A stretch of 64,000 nucleotides of DNA from Deinococcus aetherius (GTDB lineage Bacteria > Deinococcota > Deinococci > Deinococcales > Deinococcaceae), in the NCBI RefSeq assembly GCF_025997855.1, contig NZ_AP026561.1:62001-126000 (forward strand), read 5' to 3'. Position 1 is the stretch's first letter; every line of letters begins with the position of its first letter. This document shows, piece by piece, positions 28,946-37,510 of the stretch. The notes beneath the pieces were generated by a model that was not told where the DNA came from, ran no database searches, and saw only the letters and a program-made list of their open reading frames with translations. A program made the position numbers and the translations under genes.

Positions 28946-29979
28946 TGTTCGAACATCTTGGACCCGAAGCCCGAGCCGTGCTGGAACTCGGTGACGAGGA
29001 GCGGATCGCCTACATGCAGCGGCAGCGTTGGTTTGACCACGACCACGCCAAGCTGATTATGAAACGCCTTGAATCATTGCTCAAGCACGAGCGCAACAAC
29101 CGCATGCCCTGTGTTGCCATCACTGCGGAAACGAATAATGGGAAGACACTCCTGCTGGAGCGGTTCGAACAGGATCACCCACCGATGATCGTCCCGGTTC
29201 CAGGGGGTCATCGTACCGAAAGACCGGTGCTTCGTGTCAGCCTAGTGGAAGACACAACCAACATACATATTTATAGACAGATTTTGACTGCGGCTGGAGT
29301 TCCTTATCCAAGACGTCCAGATTCACTCGAATTGCTAAAACAAATTCAGCATACGATCGAAAATATCACAAAGACCAGGATAATAGCTATTGATGAGGGT
29401 CATAACATCAGGAAATACCCGCCAAGGCAACTTGAAAATGCCCTGGGAGCGCTTCGCTCCATCGCCACAGAGTGTAAAGTAACCCTGGTTATGGCCGGAC
29501 TGCCAGAAATGCTGTTCATGTTAAACAGTGATCGTCAGCTAGAAAATCGATTCAAGATTGTTTATGAATTGCCCCGGTGGACTGAAGGCCTTGGCTTTCA
29601 ACAACTACTGAAGGCTTTCGAGCAAGGCCTGCCCCTCCGCGAACCCTCAAACTTGTTCTTGCCGCCTCTCGCTCCTCGATTATTAGAATTGAGCGGTGGT
29701 CTGATTGGAGAGCTCCATGAAATCCTGGCACGTGCTGGCGAGGAGGCCATACACAACAAGAAAGAGTACATCAATGTTGCGCTTCTGGAGGAAATGGGAT
29801 TCGTGTCCCCGATGGCACGTCGGGTCGCGAAAGAAAGTCAGGTTGGAGTTGCTGTTAATGAACGCATTGCCGAAGAAGCTAAGGCTCAGTTGCAGGACAA
29901 GGAGCGCCGCAAGAAAAAAACGCGGAGAGCTCAATCTATACCTCCTTCTAAAAGCGCAAACGAGGCCCCAAAAAATTAA
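28945..29979 (+). CDS. TniB/TnsC-like AAA+ ATPase
   Basis: A 344-aa transposition regulator. Walker A is AETNNGKTLLLERF (first Gly replaced by Ala, an allowed variant) and Walker B is RIIAIDEGHNI. LPEMLF and the arginine in LENRFKIVYELPRW resemble TniB/TnsC sensor and finger motifs. It would choose target DNA and activate TniA. The last 40 residues are Lys/Arg-rich. The gene becomes AT-rich from about 29230, unlike the first part of TniA. No tniQ/tnsD or resolvase gene follows, so target selection by the usual third protein is missing in this locus. Confidence 0.85.
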   Translation: MFEHLGPEARAVLELGDEERIAYMQRQRWFDHDHAKLIMKRLESLLKHERNNRMPCVAITAETNNGKTLLLERFEQDHPPMIVPVPGGHRTERPVLRVSLVEDTTNIHIYRQILTAAGVPYPRRPDSLELLKQIQHTIENITKTRIIAIDEGHNIRKYPPRQLENALGALRSIATECKVTLVMAGLPEMLFMLNSDRQLENRFKIVYELPRWTEGLGFQQLLKAFEQGLPLREPSNLFLPPLAPRLLELSGGLIGELHEILARAGEEAIHNKKEYINVALLEEMGFVSPMARRVAKESQVGVAVNERIAEEAKAQLQDKERRKKKTRRAQSIPPSKSANEAPKN

Positions 29980-29987
29980 ATGCATTG

Positions 29988-30008
29988 CTGTTACCTGTTT
30001 GGTAACAG
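29988..30008 (+). terminator. Hairpin after the TniB gene
   Basis: CTGTTACC-TGTTT-GGTAACAG, an 8-bp perfect stem 8 nt after the tniB stop, not followed by a T run. It is a probable terminator or an element of the transposon end. Confidence 0.45.
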
Positions 30009-30056
30009 GAGCCTAACTTGGAGGCTAATATTCGTTTTTAATTCGATAATTTAAAC

Positions 30057-30136
30057 TTAATTGTAAAAACCACACCGGCGGAGGTGGAGGACGGGGGGCA
30101 CCGAAGAATTTTACAATAACAATCCTTATTGTAAAA
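30057..30136. repeat. TTATTGTAAAA repeats at the AT-rich end of the Tni region
   Basis: Three copies: TTAATTGTAAAA (30057-30068), TTTTACAATAA inverted (30109-30119) and TTATTGTAAAA (30126-30136). The last two form a perfect 11-bp palindrome with a 6-nt spacer. Ordinary GC-rich chromosomal sequence follows from about 30140. The arrangement would suit transposase-binding sites at a transposon end, which is an inference. Confidence 0.5.
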
Positions 30137-30271
30137 ACATGGTCGCGTTCAGGCCGGGTCAAGAGCGAGGGGGGTCACCCGGGCAGGGATCATCGCTCTC
30201 TGACGGGAAAGACGGGAGGATGAGAGCTGCGGCATCGAGCGATGTCAAGGCCAGCCGGGGTACAACGGGGA

Positions 30272-31114
30272 ATGACCCGAGACGACCGCGCGGCCCGCAT
30301 CGCCGCCGAGTACGCCGCCCTTCCCGAGGTTCTCGCCGTGGCGCTGGGAGGCTCGCGCGCCGCCGGGAACCGGGACGAGCACTCCGACATCGACCTGTAC
30401 GTCTACAGCCACCATGAGGTGCCCGTGCCCGCGCGGCGCGCCCTGGCCGAACACCGGGGGGAACGTGTCGAGGTGGACAACCGCTGGTGGGAGCCCGGTG
30501 ACGAGTGGTTGGAACGTGGAGACGGCCTGCACGTCGACGTGATGTTCCGCCGCGCCGCCAGCTTCGAGGACCACCTGACCGCCCTGCTGGAACGCCACGA
30601 GGCGCGGCTGGGCTACACGACGGCGCTGTGGCACAACCTGCGCACCTGCGAGGTGCTCTTCGACCGCGAGGGCTGGCTCGCGGTCCTGAAGCGGCGGGCG
30701 GACCAGCCCTACCCGGACGGGCTGGCGCGGGCGATCATCGCCCTCAACTTTCCCCTCCTGCGCGGGGCCCTCGGCGCCTACCCCAACCAGATCGCGCTCG
30801 CCGTGCGGCGGGGGGACCTCGTGGCGGTCAACCACCGTCTGACGGAATTCCTGGCCTCGTCTTTCGACGTGCTCTTCGCCCTGAACCGGACGCCGCATCC
30901 CGGCGAGAAGCGGCTGCTCACCCTGGCCGCCCGCCTGCCGCTCGTGCCCGAGGACTTCGCGGGCCAGGTGGAACGGCTGCTCGCCTTCACGCCGGGGACG
31001 CTGGGTGAGGTGCCGGGCCGGGTCGAGGCGCTGGTGGACGCCCTTGTCCGGCTCTTGCAGGAGCGCGGCGAACTCCCGGCACCTCGGGGAACGGAGGCCC
31101 GGGCCCTGCCCTGA
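30272..31114 (+). CDS. Nucleotidyltransferase with DUF4037-like helical domain
   Basis: A 280-aa protein of the polymerase-beta fold. ALGGSRAAGNRDEHSDIDLYVY gives the GS motif and the two metal-binding Asp residues, and HVDVMF gives the third Asp. The C-terminal part is helical (ALNFPLLRGALGAYPNQIALAVRRGDL) as in DUF4037 proteins, which are related to aminoglycoside and other small-molecule nucleotidyltransferases. The substrate cannot be told from sequence. The first in-frame start is 30242; ATG 30272, with GGGGA close upstream, is preferred. The gene marks the return to typical chromosomal base composition after the transposon region. Confidence 0.75.
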   Translation: MTRDDRAARIAAEYAALPEVLAVALGGSRAAGNRDEHSDIDLYVYSHHEVPVPARRALAEHRGERVEVDNRWWEPGDEWLERGDGLHVDVMFRRAASFEDHLTALLERHEARLGYTTALWHNLRTCEVLFDREGWLAVLKRRADQPYPDGLARAIIALNFPLLRGALGAYPNQIALAVRRGDLVAVNHRLTEFLASSFDVLFALNRTPHPGEKRLLTLAARLPLVPEDFAGQVERLLAFTPGTLGEVPGRVEALVDALVRLLQERGELPAPRGTEARALP

Positions 31115-31550
31115 GACACTCGACGTGAATCGCGAAACGGGTGGTCAGGGCGCTTTTGTCGTCCGGGAGCAAGGAGGAAAAAGACCCCGGTCGAGGGGGC
31201 GGGAAGACCTTCGCCCCCGCCCTCCGTTCGACCAGTCGTCCTGCGCGACGGGCGCGGCGCTGTTCCTGTGCGGGAGGAAGGGCGGAAAGGGTCTCCCCTG
31301 CCCGCCCGATTCCGATACGCCCGCACCCCGGGTTCTGCTCGTTCACGTCTAGGGACAGGCGACCCCCGAGGAGTCAGGTGTGTGCGAGGAGTTGCCCCGG
31401 CCGTGTGCCCCCTCCCTACAGACCCAGCCCTCCAGACCGGGCAGCGCCGCCACGCGGACGGGAGAAGGCGACGGAACTTCGAGGAGCCGGGGATTGTCCT
31501 CCGCCCGCCGCTCCCGGATCATCCCGCTGCGTGCCCCACCCACCCCGACC
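31115..31550. other. Intergenic region between convergent genes, nothing recognised
   Basis: The region lies between the nucleotidyltransferase gene (rightward) and the end of the GH4 gene (leftward). Open frames are GC-driven with no ribosome site. No strong hairpin with a T run was found. Confidence 0.4.
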
Positions 31551-32897
31551 TCAGTCCGCCGCCAGCCCCCTGCGCAGCCCCTCGGGCACCCAGTCGCCGT
31601 GCTCGGCGAGCAGGTCGTCCACCAGCGCCCAGATCTGGTCGAGGTCGAGTTCGGCGGCGGTGTGCGGGTCGAGCATCGCCGCGTGGTAGATGTGTTCCCG
31701 GTTGCCGGTCACGAGGGCCTCCACCGTCAGCGCCTGAACGTTGATGTTCGTCTGCATCAGGGCGGCGAGTTGGGGCGGGATCCGCCCGATCCGCGTGGGC
31801 TGGATGCCCTGACGGTCCACCAGGCACGGCACCTCGACGCTGCACTCGTCGGGCAGGTTGGCGATCAGCTTGCCCGCGCTGCCATCCGAGGGACTGTTCA
31901 TCACGTTGCCGTACACCACGCGCGGCTGCCCGGTCACCATACTGTGGATGATCAGCGACCCGTACTCCACGGAGCGGTGAACCTCCAGCGGGGCATCGGG
32001 GTCCTGCAACTTCGTCCGCAGTTCCTCCCAGCCGCCGATCTGCGCCTCACAGCGGCGGGGGTACTCGTCGAGCGGCACGTTGAAGCGCTCGACCAGATCC
32101 TCGCGGCCCCGCTTGATGAAGTACGGCACGTACTCCGAGAAGTGCTCGCTCGACTCGGTGACGAAGTAGCCGAGTCTGCGCAGCATCTCGTAGCGCACCC
32201 GGTTCCAGGCCGGGACCTGGCCCGACTCGGCCAGTTCCATCAGCCGGGGATAGAGGTCCACGCCTTTGTGCTCGAACTTGAGGTAAAAGGCCATGTGGTT
32301 GATCCCCGCGCAGAGGTAGTCGATCTCCTCCACCGGGATGCCCAGATCCTGTGACAGCTCATAGGCCGTGTGCTGCACCGAGTGGCACAGGCCGACCGTC
32401 TTGATGGGCGTCTGCCGCGCGAGGCCCCAGATGTTCATCGCCATCGGGTTGACGTAGTTCAGGTGCAGGGTGTCCGGGCACAGCCGCTCCATGTCCCGGC
32501 TCATGTCGAGCAGCACGGGCACGGTTCGCAGCGCCCGCATGATCCCGCCCACGCCCAGCGTGTCCGCGATGGTCTGCCGCAGCCCGTAGCGCTTCGGGAC
32601 CTCGAAGTCGGTCACGGTGGCGGGCTTGTAGCCGCCGACCTGGATCATGTTGATCACGAAGTCGGCCCCGTCGAGGGCCCGCTCGCGGTCGGTGGTGGCG
32701 GTGACGGTGGGCCGCGCGCCGACTGAGCGCGCCACCCGCCCGGCGACCTGCTCGGTCACGTCGAGGCGTTCCTGGTTGATGTCGAAGAGGCGAACGTCGG
32801 CCCCTGCGAGTTCGGGAAAGCCGAGGATGTCCCCGAGCAGGTTCTTGGCGAAGACGGTGCTGCCCGCACCGATCATGGCGATTTTGGGGGAAGTCAT
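31551..32897 (-). CDS. Glycoside hydrolase family 4 (alpha-glucosidase/alpha-galactosidase type)
   Basis: A 448-aa cytoplasmic GH4 enzyme. The N-terminal Rossmann motif is IAMIGAGSTVFAKNLLGDIL. LCHSVQHT provides the Cys and His ligands of the catalytic Mn2+, and GINHMAFYL the second metal-binding His. NYVNPMAMNIWG is typical. GH4 enzymes hydrolyse glycosides by an NAD+-dependent oxidation-elimination route; the MelA/AglA-like sequence suggests an alpha-linked hexose disaccharide. It is the last gene of the leftward sugar operon. AAGGTG lies before ATG 32897, and an operator palindrome lies 39 nt upstream, so it may have its own control. Confidence 0.9.
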   Translation of the reverse strand: MTSPKIAMIGAGSTVFAKNLLGDILGFPELAGADVRLFDINQERLDVTEQVAGRVARSVGARPTVTATTDRERALDGADFVINMIQVGGYKPATVTDFEVPKRYGLRQTIADTLGVGGIMRALRTVPVLLDMSRDMERLCPDTLHLNYVNPMAMNIWGLARQTPIKTVGLCHSVQHTAYELSQDLGIPVEEIDYLCAGINHMAFYLKFEHKGVDLYPRLMELAESGQVPAWNRVRYEMLRRLGYFVTESSEHFSEYVPYFIKRGREDLVERFNVPLDEYPRRCEAQIGGWEELRTKLQDPDAPLEVHRSVEYGSLIIHSMVTGQPRVVYGNVMNSPSDGSAGKLIANLPDECSVEVPCLVDRQGIQPTRIGRIPPQLAALMQTNINVQALTVEALVTGNREHIYHAAMLDPHTAAELDLDQIWALVDDLLAEHGDWVPEGLRRGLAAD

Positions 32898-32935
32898 GGG
32901 ACACCTTCTGAAGGAGAGTGGGAGGCGAGGTGGTT

Positions 32936-32947
32936 TTGAACGTTCAA
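32936..32947 (-). promoter_or_regulatory. LacI-type operator before the GH4 gene
   Basis: A perfect palindrome, TTGAACGTTCAA. It differs by one base from the site before the operon's own LacI gene (37391-37402), so the same regulator probably binds both. Confidence 0.7.
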
Positions 32948-32966
32948 CCCTCGCGCGGTGGAAGGA

Positions 32967-32992
32967 GGGCCCCCAGCGAATTCTGGGAGCCC
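32967..32992 (-). terminator. Hairpin between the binding-protein and GH4 genes
   Basis: GGGCCCCCAG (32967-32976) pairs with CTGGGAGCCC (32983-32992), 9 of 10 bp, loop CGAATT. It could end or weaken transcription between the abundant binding protein and GH4. Confidence 0.5.
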
Positions 32993-33005
32993 CCGTGGGC
33001 CGCGT

Positions 33006-34316
33006 TTACTTGAAGAGGGCGTTGACCTTGGCGTTGGCGTCCCCCAGCACGTCCGCCGCCTTGGCCTGGCCGAGGAACACCTTCTGCATGGTGCTCGTCA
33101 TGATGTCGTTGACCTGCGCGGCGGCGTCGGTGATCGGGAAGAGGAAGGTCCCGCCCTTGGCCTTGGCCTGGTTCACGAACACGCTGGAGTCCACGCCCCG
33201 GGCCTTGTGCGCGGCGACAGCGAGGTTGGTCGCCGAGGGGATGGCGGGCAGGACCACGCCCGTGCGCCCGACGACGTTCTGGCACTCCGCCGAGGCAAGG
33301 TACTTGACCCACTTCCAGGCGGCGTCCTGGTTCTTGGAGCCGACCCAGATGGAGTCCGCCAGCCCGTTGAACATGCTCTTGCGGGTGCCGTCCGGGCCCT
33401 TGGGCAGCGGGGCGATGCCGACCTTGAAGGGCAGCTTCGAGGTGTAGTCGCTGATCATCCACGAGCCGTTCGTCACCATGACGGCCTTGCCCGCGCGGAA
33501 CAGCGAGTCGCCGCCGCTCGCCTGCACCTCCTGGAAGCTCGGGATCAGGCCGTGCTTGAGGTTGAGGTCAGCGAGCCACTGGATCGTCTGGGCGAAACGG
33601 GGGTCGTCGTAGTTGTACTTGGTCCCGAACAGGCCGTTGTTGTGCTTCCAGCCGGTCGTCGCCGTGTAGAAGGCCCACTCGGTCTGCCCGTTGAAGCCCG
33701 CCCCGTAGGGGGTCATGTAGCCGTACTGGGCGACCTGCTTCTTGTTGAACTTCGGCGACAGACCGTTGTTCCCCTGCTTGTCGAGGGTCAGCCGCGCAAT
33801 GGTGCGCTGCCAGGTGCCGCCGTCTTTCGGGTTCCAGGTTAGGTTGGCGAGGTCGGCAGGCTTGAGTCCGGCCTTCGCCAGCAAGTCGGCGTTGTAGAAG
33901 ATGGCGACGGTGTCGAAGTCCTTGGGCAGCCCGTACCGCTTGCCGTCCTTGGTCCAGAGCTGTGCGAGGCCGGGGTAGTAGATGTTGGTGGCGACCTTGT
34001 CCCGCTTGATCAGGGGGTTGATGTCCACGAGCTGATTGTTGCGGGCGAACTCGGGGAAGTACGCGAGGTGGTTCGTGAACACGTCCGGCGCCGTGCCGCT
34101 CACGAAGCCGGTCGTCAGGCCGGTCCAGTAGTCGTTCCAGCCCTTCTGGGTGATCTTGACCGTGATGTCGGGGTTCTTCTTGGTGAAGTTCACCGCGCAC
34201 TGCTGGTAGGCCGGTTGCTGGTTGGCGTCCCACAGCCAGTATTGCAGCGTGGTGGCCGCACTCGCGGTGCTCGACAGGGTGCAAAGGGCGGCGGTCAGGG
34301 TCAGGAGCTTTTTCAT
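33006..34316 (-). CDS. ABC sugar transporter, substrate-binding protein
   Basis: A 436-aa extracytoplasmic binding protein of the family 1 (MalE-type) group. It has a signal peptide MKKLLTLTAALCTLSSTASA and mature sequence starting ATTLQYWLWDANQQPAY. Family features are FTKKNPDITVKI, GLPKDFDTVAIFYNADLLAKAG and GKAVMVTNGSWM. The start is ATG 34316 with GGAGGG 9 nt before it; the longer frame to 35165 is a shadow. It follows the two permease genes and feeds them with a sugar oligomer. No ATPase gene is in the operon, so a shared MsmK/MalK-type ATPase elsewhere is expected. Confidence 0.9.
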   Translation of the reverse strand: MKKLLTLTAALCTLSSTASAATTLQYWLWDANQQPAYQQCAVNFTKKNPDITVKITQKGWNDYWTGLTTGFVSGTAPDVFTNHLAYFPEFARNNQLVDINPLIKRDKVATNIYYPGLAQLWTKDGKRYGLPKDFDTVAIFYNADLLAKAGLKPADLANLTWNPKDGGTWQRTIARLTLDKQGNNGLSPKFNKKQVAQYGYMTPYGAGFNGQTEWAFYTATTGWKHNNGLFGTKYNYDDPRFAQTIQWLADLNLKHGLIPSFQEVQASGGDSLFRAGKAVMVTNGSWMISDYTSKLPFKVGIAPLPKGPDGTRKSMFNGLADSIWVGSKNQDAAWKWVKYLASAECQNVVGRTGVVLPAIPSATNLAVAAHKARGVDSSVFVNQAKAKGGTFLFPITDAAAQVNDIMTSTMQKVFLGQAKAADVLGDANAKVNALFK

Positions 34317-34426
34317 GGGGTTTCCCTCCGGGGAAGTGGGGAGTGGGCGGGGAGACGCGGGGCGGACGACGACGGTGGGTGGCTGCGGTGGGGGTGGCGA
34401 GCGGGTGCCGGTCACGTCTGCCTCCC

Positions 34427-35347
34427 CTACTTGGTGCCGCTGAAGGCGAGCGACTCGACCACCCGGCGGCCCAGGAAGACGAGCAGCAGGAAGACGGGGA
34501 TCGCGGCGACGAAGGTGCCCGCCATCAGGCCGGTCCAGTCGGGGACGCCCTGGGGGGTCTGCGACTTGAAAACCTGGAGGGCCACAGGCAGGGTAAAGGA
34601 CGCCTCGTCCTTCGCGATCAGGAAGGGCCAGAAGAATTCGTTCCACATGCCGATGGCGGTCAGGATGGCGAGCGTGGCGAGGGGGCCCTGGCTCATGGGC
34701 AGGGTGATGCGCCAGAAGATCGTGAAGGGCCCCGCCCCGTCGAGAAAGGCCGCCTCCTCGGTCTCCCTGGGCAGCGACAGGAAGAATTGCCGCAGGAAGA
34801 AGACCGCGAAGGGCGTCATCAGGATGAAGGGGGCCACCATGCCGGGAATCGTGTTCAGCCACCCCAGGTTCTTGATCGTGATGAAGTTGGGGATGAACAG
34901 CACGATCCCGGGAATCATCATGGCGACCAGGAACAGGGTGAAGATCGCGTCCCGCCCCGGGAACTTCAGCCGCGCGAAGGCGTAGGCTGCCATCGCCGAG
35001 AAGAAGGTCTGCCCGAGCACGATCAGGCCGGTGAAGATTACGCTGTTTTTCATTGCCGCGAGGAAGTTCACCGCGCTGCCCGAGCCGCCCGCCGCCTGCG
35101 CCTCCTCCAGGCTCACCAGGCCCAGGACCCGCTTGAAGTTGATCAGCGTGGGCTCGCTCGGCCACAGCGAGGCGGCCTCGGTGAAGAGGGACCGGCTGCC
35201 CGTCAGCGCCGTCTTGAGCACGATCCAGATGGGGAACAGCGAGATCAGGATGACGAGCGTGAGGGCCAGGTAGGCGAGGAGCCTGCCGAGGGGAAAGGGT
35301 TTGCGGGGGCGGTGGTGGGCCGTCTGGGTCGTCGGTACGGTGGTCAC
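34427..35347 (-). CDS. ABC sugar transporter permease, MalG-type
   Basis: A 306-aa inner membrane permease with about six membrane segments. The EAA loop that contacts the ATPase is EAAFLDGAGPFTIFWRITLP. The start is GTG 35347 with AAGGAG 7 nt upstream. The gene lies between the MalF-type permease and the binding-protein gene in the same direction. The N-terminus has a polar head of about 20 residues, then LLAYLALTLVILISLFPIWIV as the first helix. Confidence 0.9.
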   Translation of the reverse strand: MTTVPTTQTAHHRPRKPFPLGRLLAYLALTLVILISLFPIWIVLKTALTGSRSLFTEAASLWPSEPTLINFKRVLGLVSLEEAQAAGGSGSAVNFLAAMKNSVIFTGLIVLGQTFFSAMAAYAFARLKFPGRDAIFTLFLVAMMIPGIVLFIPNFITIKNLGWLNTIPGMVAPFILMTPFAVFFLRQFFLSLPRETEEAAFLDGAGPFTIFWRITLPMSQGPLATLAILTAIGMWNEFFWPFLIAKDEASFTLPVALQVFKSQTPQGVPDWTGLMAGTFVAAIPVFLLLVFLGRRVVESLAFSGTK

Positions 35348-35412
35348 GTTCGTCTCCTTGAACTCGGGAGCCTGAACTCCTGTCGGGCGACTGGAGGCTG
35401 GCGGCTGGCGAC

Positions 35413-36339
35413 TCAATCCAGGTCCGACTCGCCCGCCCTCAGCAGGCGCATCTGCACGAGCGTGAACAGGATCAGGATGGCGAACAGCACCATGCTCATC
35501 GCGGTCGCGTAGCCCATCCGGAAGAAGCCGAAGGCGTTCTGGTAGATGTAGTACACGAGCACCTTGGTCGCGTCCGCCGGGCCGCCCGCCGTGGCGACGG
35601 CCACCGTGTCGAAGATCTGAAAGGAGCCGATCACCGAGGTCACGAGCACGAAGACCGTCACCGGTCTCAAGAGGGGCAGGGTGATCCGCCAGAAGGTGTT
35701 CGCCTCGCTCGACCCGTCGATGGCCGCCGCCTCGTACACCGTGCGCGGGATCGCCTGGAGCCCCGCGTAGAAGAGCAGCGCGTTGAAGCCCATGTGCTTC
35801 CAGACGTTCACGAGCGCGATGGTGGGAATCGCCTGCTCGGCGGAGTTGAAAAAAGGCTGCTTGCCGATGGGCGTCAGATCCAGCCACTGGTTCACGATGC
35901 CCAGCAGGGGGTCGAGCATCCACAGGAAGATCATCGCCACGAGCACGTTCGAGAGCAGGTACGGCACGATCAAGAGGCCCTTGACGAACATGCTCTTCAC
36001 CAGCCGGTCCATCGCCACCGCGAGCAGCAGCGAGAGAATGGTCTGGAGCGGGATGTTCCACAGCACGTACTTCACGGTGATGCCGAGAGCCGACCAGAAC
36101 CTGGGATCGCGCACGACCTCCTGGTAGTTGGCGATCCCCACGTTCTTCGGCTCGCTCAGGAGGTTCCAGTCGGTGAAGCTGATCTGGAGGCCGCGCAGCG
36201 CCGGGTACAGGTAGAACACCACGAAGCCGATGATCGCGGGGAGGATGAAGAGGTAGCCCACCATCCAGCTCAGGGAGCGGCGCCGCGCGGGCGCCCGTGC
36301 GGGAACGACGAGGGTCTCTCTCTGGACGGGAACAGTCAT
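35413..36339 (-). CDS. ABC sugar transporter permease, MalF-type
   Basis: A 308-aa inner membrane protein. The first helix is WMVGYLFILPAIIGFVVFYL, and the EAA loop is EAAAIDGSSEANTFWRITLP. It pairs with the MalG-type permease to form the channel. It starts 15 nt after the LacI gene, so the regulator and the transporter share a transcript. An Arg-rich head (ARAPARRRS) precedes the first helix, fitting a cytoplasmic N-terminus. Confidence 0.9.
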   Translation of the reverse strand: MTVPVQRETLVVPARAPARRRSLSWMVGYLFILPAIIGFVVFYLYPALRGLQISFTDWNLLSEPKNVGIANYQEVVRDPRFWSALGITVKYVLWNIPLQTILSLLLAVAMDRLVKSMFVKGLLIVPYLLSNVLVAMIFLWMLDPLLGIVNQWLDLTPIGKQPFFNSAEQAIPTIALVNVWKHMGFNALLFYAGLQAIPRTVYEAAAIDGSSEANTFWRITLPLLRPVTVFVLVTSVIGSFQIFDTVAVATAGGPADATKVLVYYIYQNAFGFFRMGYATAMSMVLFAILILFTLVQMRLLRAGESDLD

Positions 36340-36354
36340 GGGGGACCTCCGGGC

Positions 36355-37371
36355 TTACGCGGACTCGCGCGGGACGAGGGTGACGGGAAGCTGGACCTCG
36401 GGCGGCCCGTGACCGGGCACGCGGCCCTCCATACGGCCCAGGAGCCGCCGCACGGCCAGGCGGGCCATCTCGGCGTAGGGGACGTGAACGGTGGTCAGGC
36501 TGGGCCCGGTGTAGCGCGCGAACTCGAAGTCGTCGAAGCCGCTCACCGCCACCTCGTCCGGCACCCGCACCCCCAGCGTCCGGGCCGCGAGGAGCGCCCC
36601 CGCCCCCATGCGGTCGTTGCCGCACAGCACGGCGTCCGGCCGGTCTCCCCCCTCCCACAGGTGGCGGAAGGCGAGTTCGCCCGCCTCGGCGGACCAGTGC
36701 CCCCCCAGGAGGCGATGGCGCACCTCGTGGGCCCGCGCGGCGGCGAGAAAGCCCTCGCGGCGCAGGATGGCGCTGCTGCCCAGGTCGTCGCCCGGCACCA
36801 CCAGGGCCAGGTCGCGCCGCCCGCGTGAGACGTGGTGGGCGACGAGCCCCGCCATCCCTCCCACGTAGTCGGCGGTCACCGAGGGCAAGAACCCCTCCGG
36901 GTCGGCGCGGTCGAACAGCACCGTGGGAATGTCCCACAGGGCCAGCCTTCGCATCCACCCGGTGGGCAGGGTGGTGCTCATCACCACGACGCCCCCGAGG
37001 CTGCGCTGCTTGAACGCCGCGTGCAGCGCCTCGAAGCCCTCCGGGTCATCCCCTCGCAGGAACGCCGTGGTGATGTTGTACCCCCGCGCGTTCGCCTCCG
37101 CGATAAAGGCCGACTGCACCAGGTTGCGGTAGGGGTCACTAATCTCGTCCGCCGCGTGCCCGTAGAACGCGCAGCACAGCGTCGTCACGCGCGACTCGCG
37201 CAGCGCCTTGGCGGCCGCGTTGGGGTGGTAATCGAGATCACGGATGGCGGCGAGCACACGCTCCCGGGTCGCCGGGCGAATGGACGGGTGCTCGTTGAGC
37301 ACGTTGGACACGGTCTGATGCGAGACGCCCGCGTGCGCGGCGACATCCCGGAGCGTGGCTCGGGTCATCAC
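36355..37371 (-). CDS. LacI-family repressor of the leftward sugar operon
   Basis: A 338-aa regulator. Residues 5-27 form the LacI helix-turn-helix (LRDVAAHAGVSHQTVSNVLNEH). The rest is a periplasmic-binding-protein-like sugar-sensing domain (GGVVVMSTTLP, PTVLFDRAD, DAVLCGNDRMGAGALLA, VSGFDDFEFARYTGPSLTTV). It is the first gene of the operon, with an operator-like site just downstream of its promoter, so it probably represses itself, the transporter and GH4 until the sugar binds. The second start ATG, one codon in, is equally possible. Confidence 0.9.
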   Translation of the reverse strand: MMTRATLRDVAAHAGVSHQTVSNVLNEHPSIRPATRERVLAAIRDLDYHPNAAAKALRESRVTTLCCAFYGHAADEISDPYRNLVQSAFIAEANARGYNITTAFLRGDDPEGFEALHAAFKQRSLGGVVVMSTTLPTGWMRRLALWDIPTVLFDRADPEGFLPSVTADYVGGMAGLVAHHVSRGRRDLALVVPGDDLGSSAILRREGFLAAARAHEVRHRLLGGHWSAEAGELAFRHLWEGGDRPDAVLCGNDRMGAGALLAARTLGVRVPDEVAVSGFDDFEFARYTGPSLTTVHVPYAEMARLAVRRLLGRMEGRVPGHGPPEVQLPVTLVPRESA

Positions 37372-37390
37372 ACCCCCTCGGCTTCTTGAT

Positions 37391-37435
37391 TTGATCGTTC
37401 AAAAGAAATTTGACAGGTTGGTGTGAAATTGTCAA
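37391..37435 (-). promoter_or_regulatory. Promoter and LacI-type operator of the leftward sugar operon
   Basis: Read leftwards: -35 TTGACA (37435-37430), a 16-nt spacer, -10 TCAAAT (37413-37408), then the operator TTGAACGATCAA (37402-37391; + strand TTGATCGTTCAA) near the expected transcription start. A bound repressor there would block transcription. Confidence 0.65.
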
Positions 37436-37474
37436 CGCCCGGTGAAGGGCGTTTGGACCGGGTTCAAAAAATGG

Positions 37475-37500
37475 GAGGCGCCGGGCTGGGACGGCGCCTC
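37475..37500 (-). terminator. Rho-independent terminator for the 270-aa gene
   Basis: Read leftwards, GAGGCGCCG pairs with CGGCGCCTC (9 bp, 8-nt loop) and is followed within 4 nt by six T. It stands 10 nt after the stop of the gene ending at 37511. Confidence 0.75.
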
Positions 37501-37510
37501 TCCTGCCCGG

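Noticed and set aside
33006..35165. A single 719-aa protein joining permease-region sequence to the binding protein
   Set aside because: The upstream part is a shadow of the permease frame; the signal peptide and ribosome site set the start at 34316.
34427..36958. An 843-aa fusion of two permeases
   Set aside because: The upstream part is the antisense-free shadow frame of the MalF-type and LacI genes; the true MalG-type start is GTG 35347.
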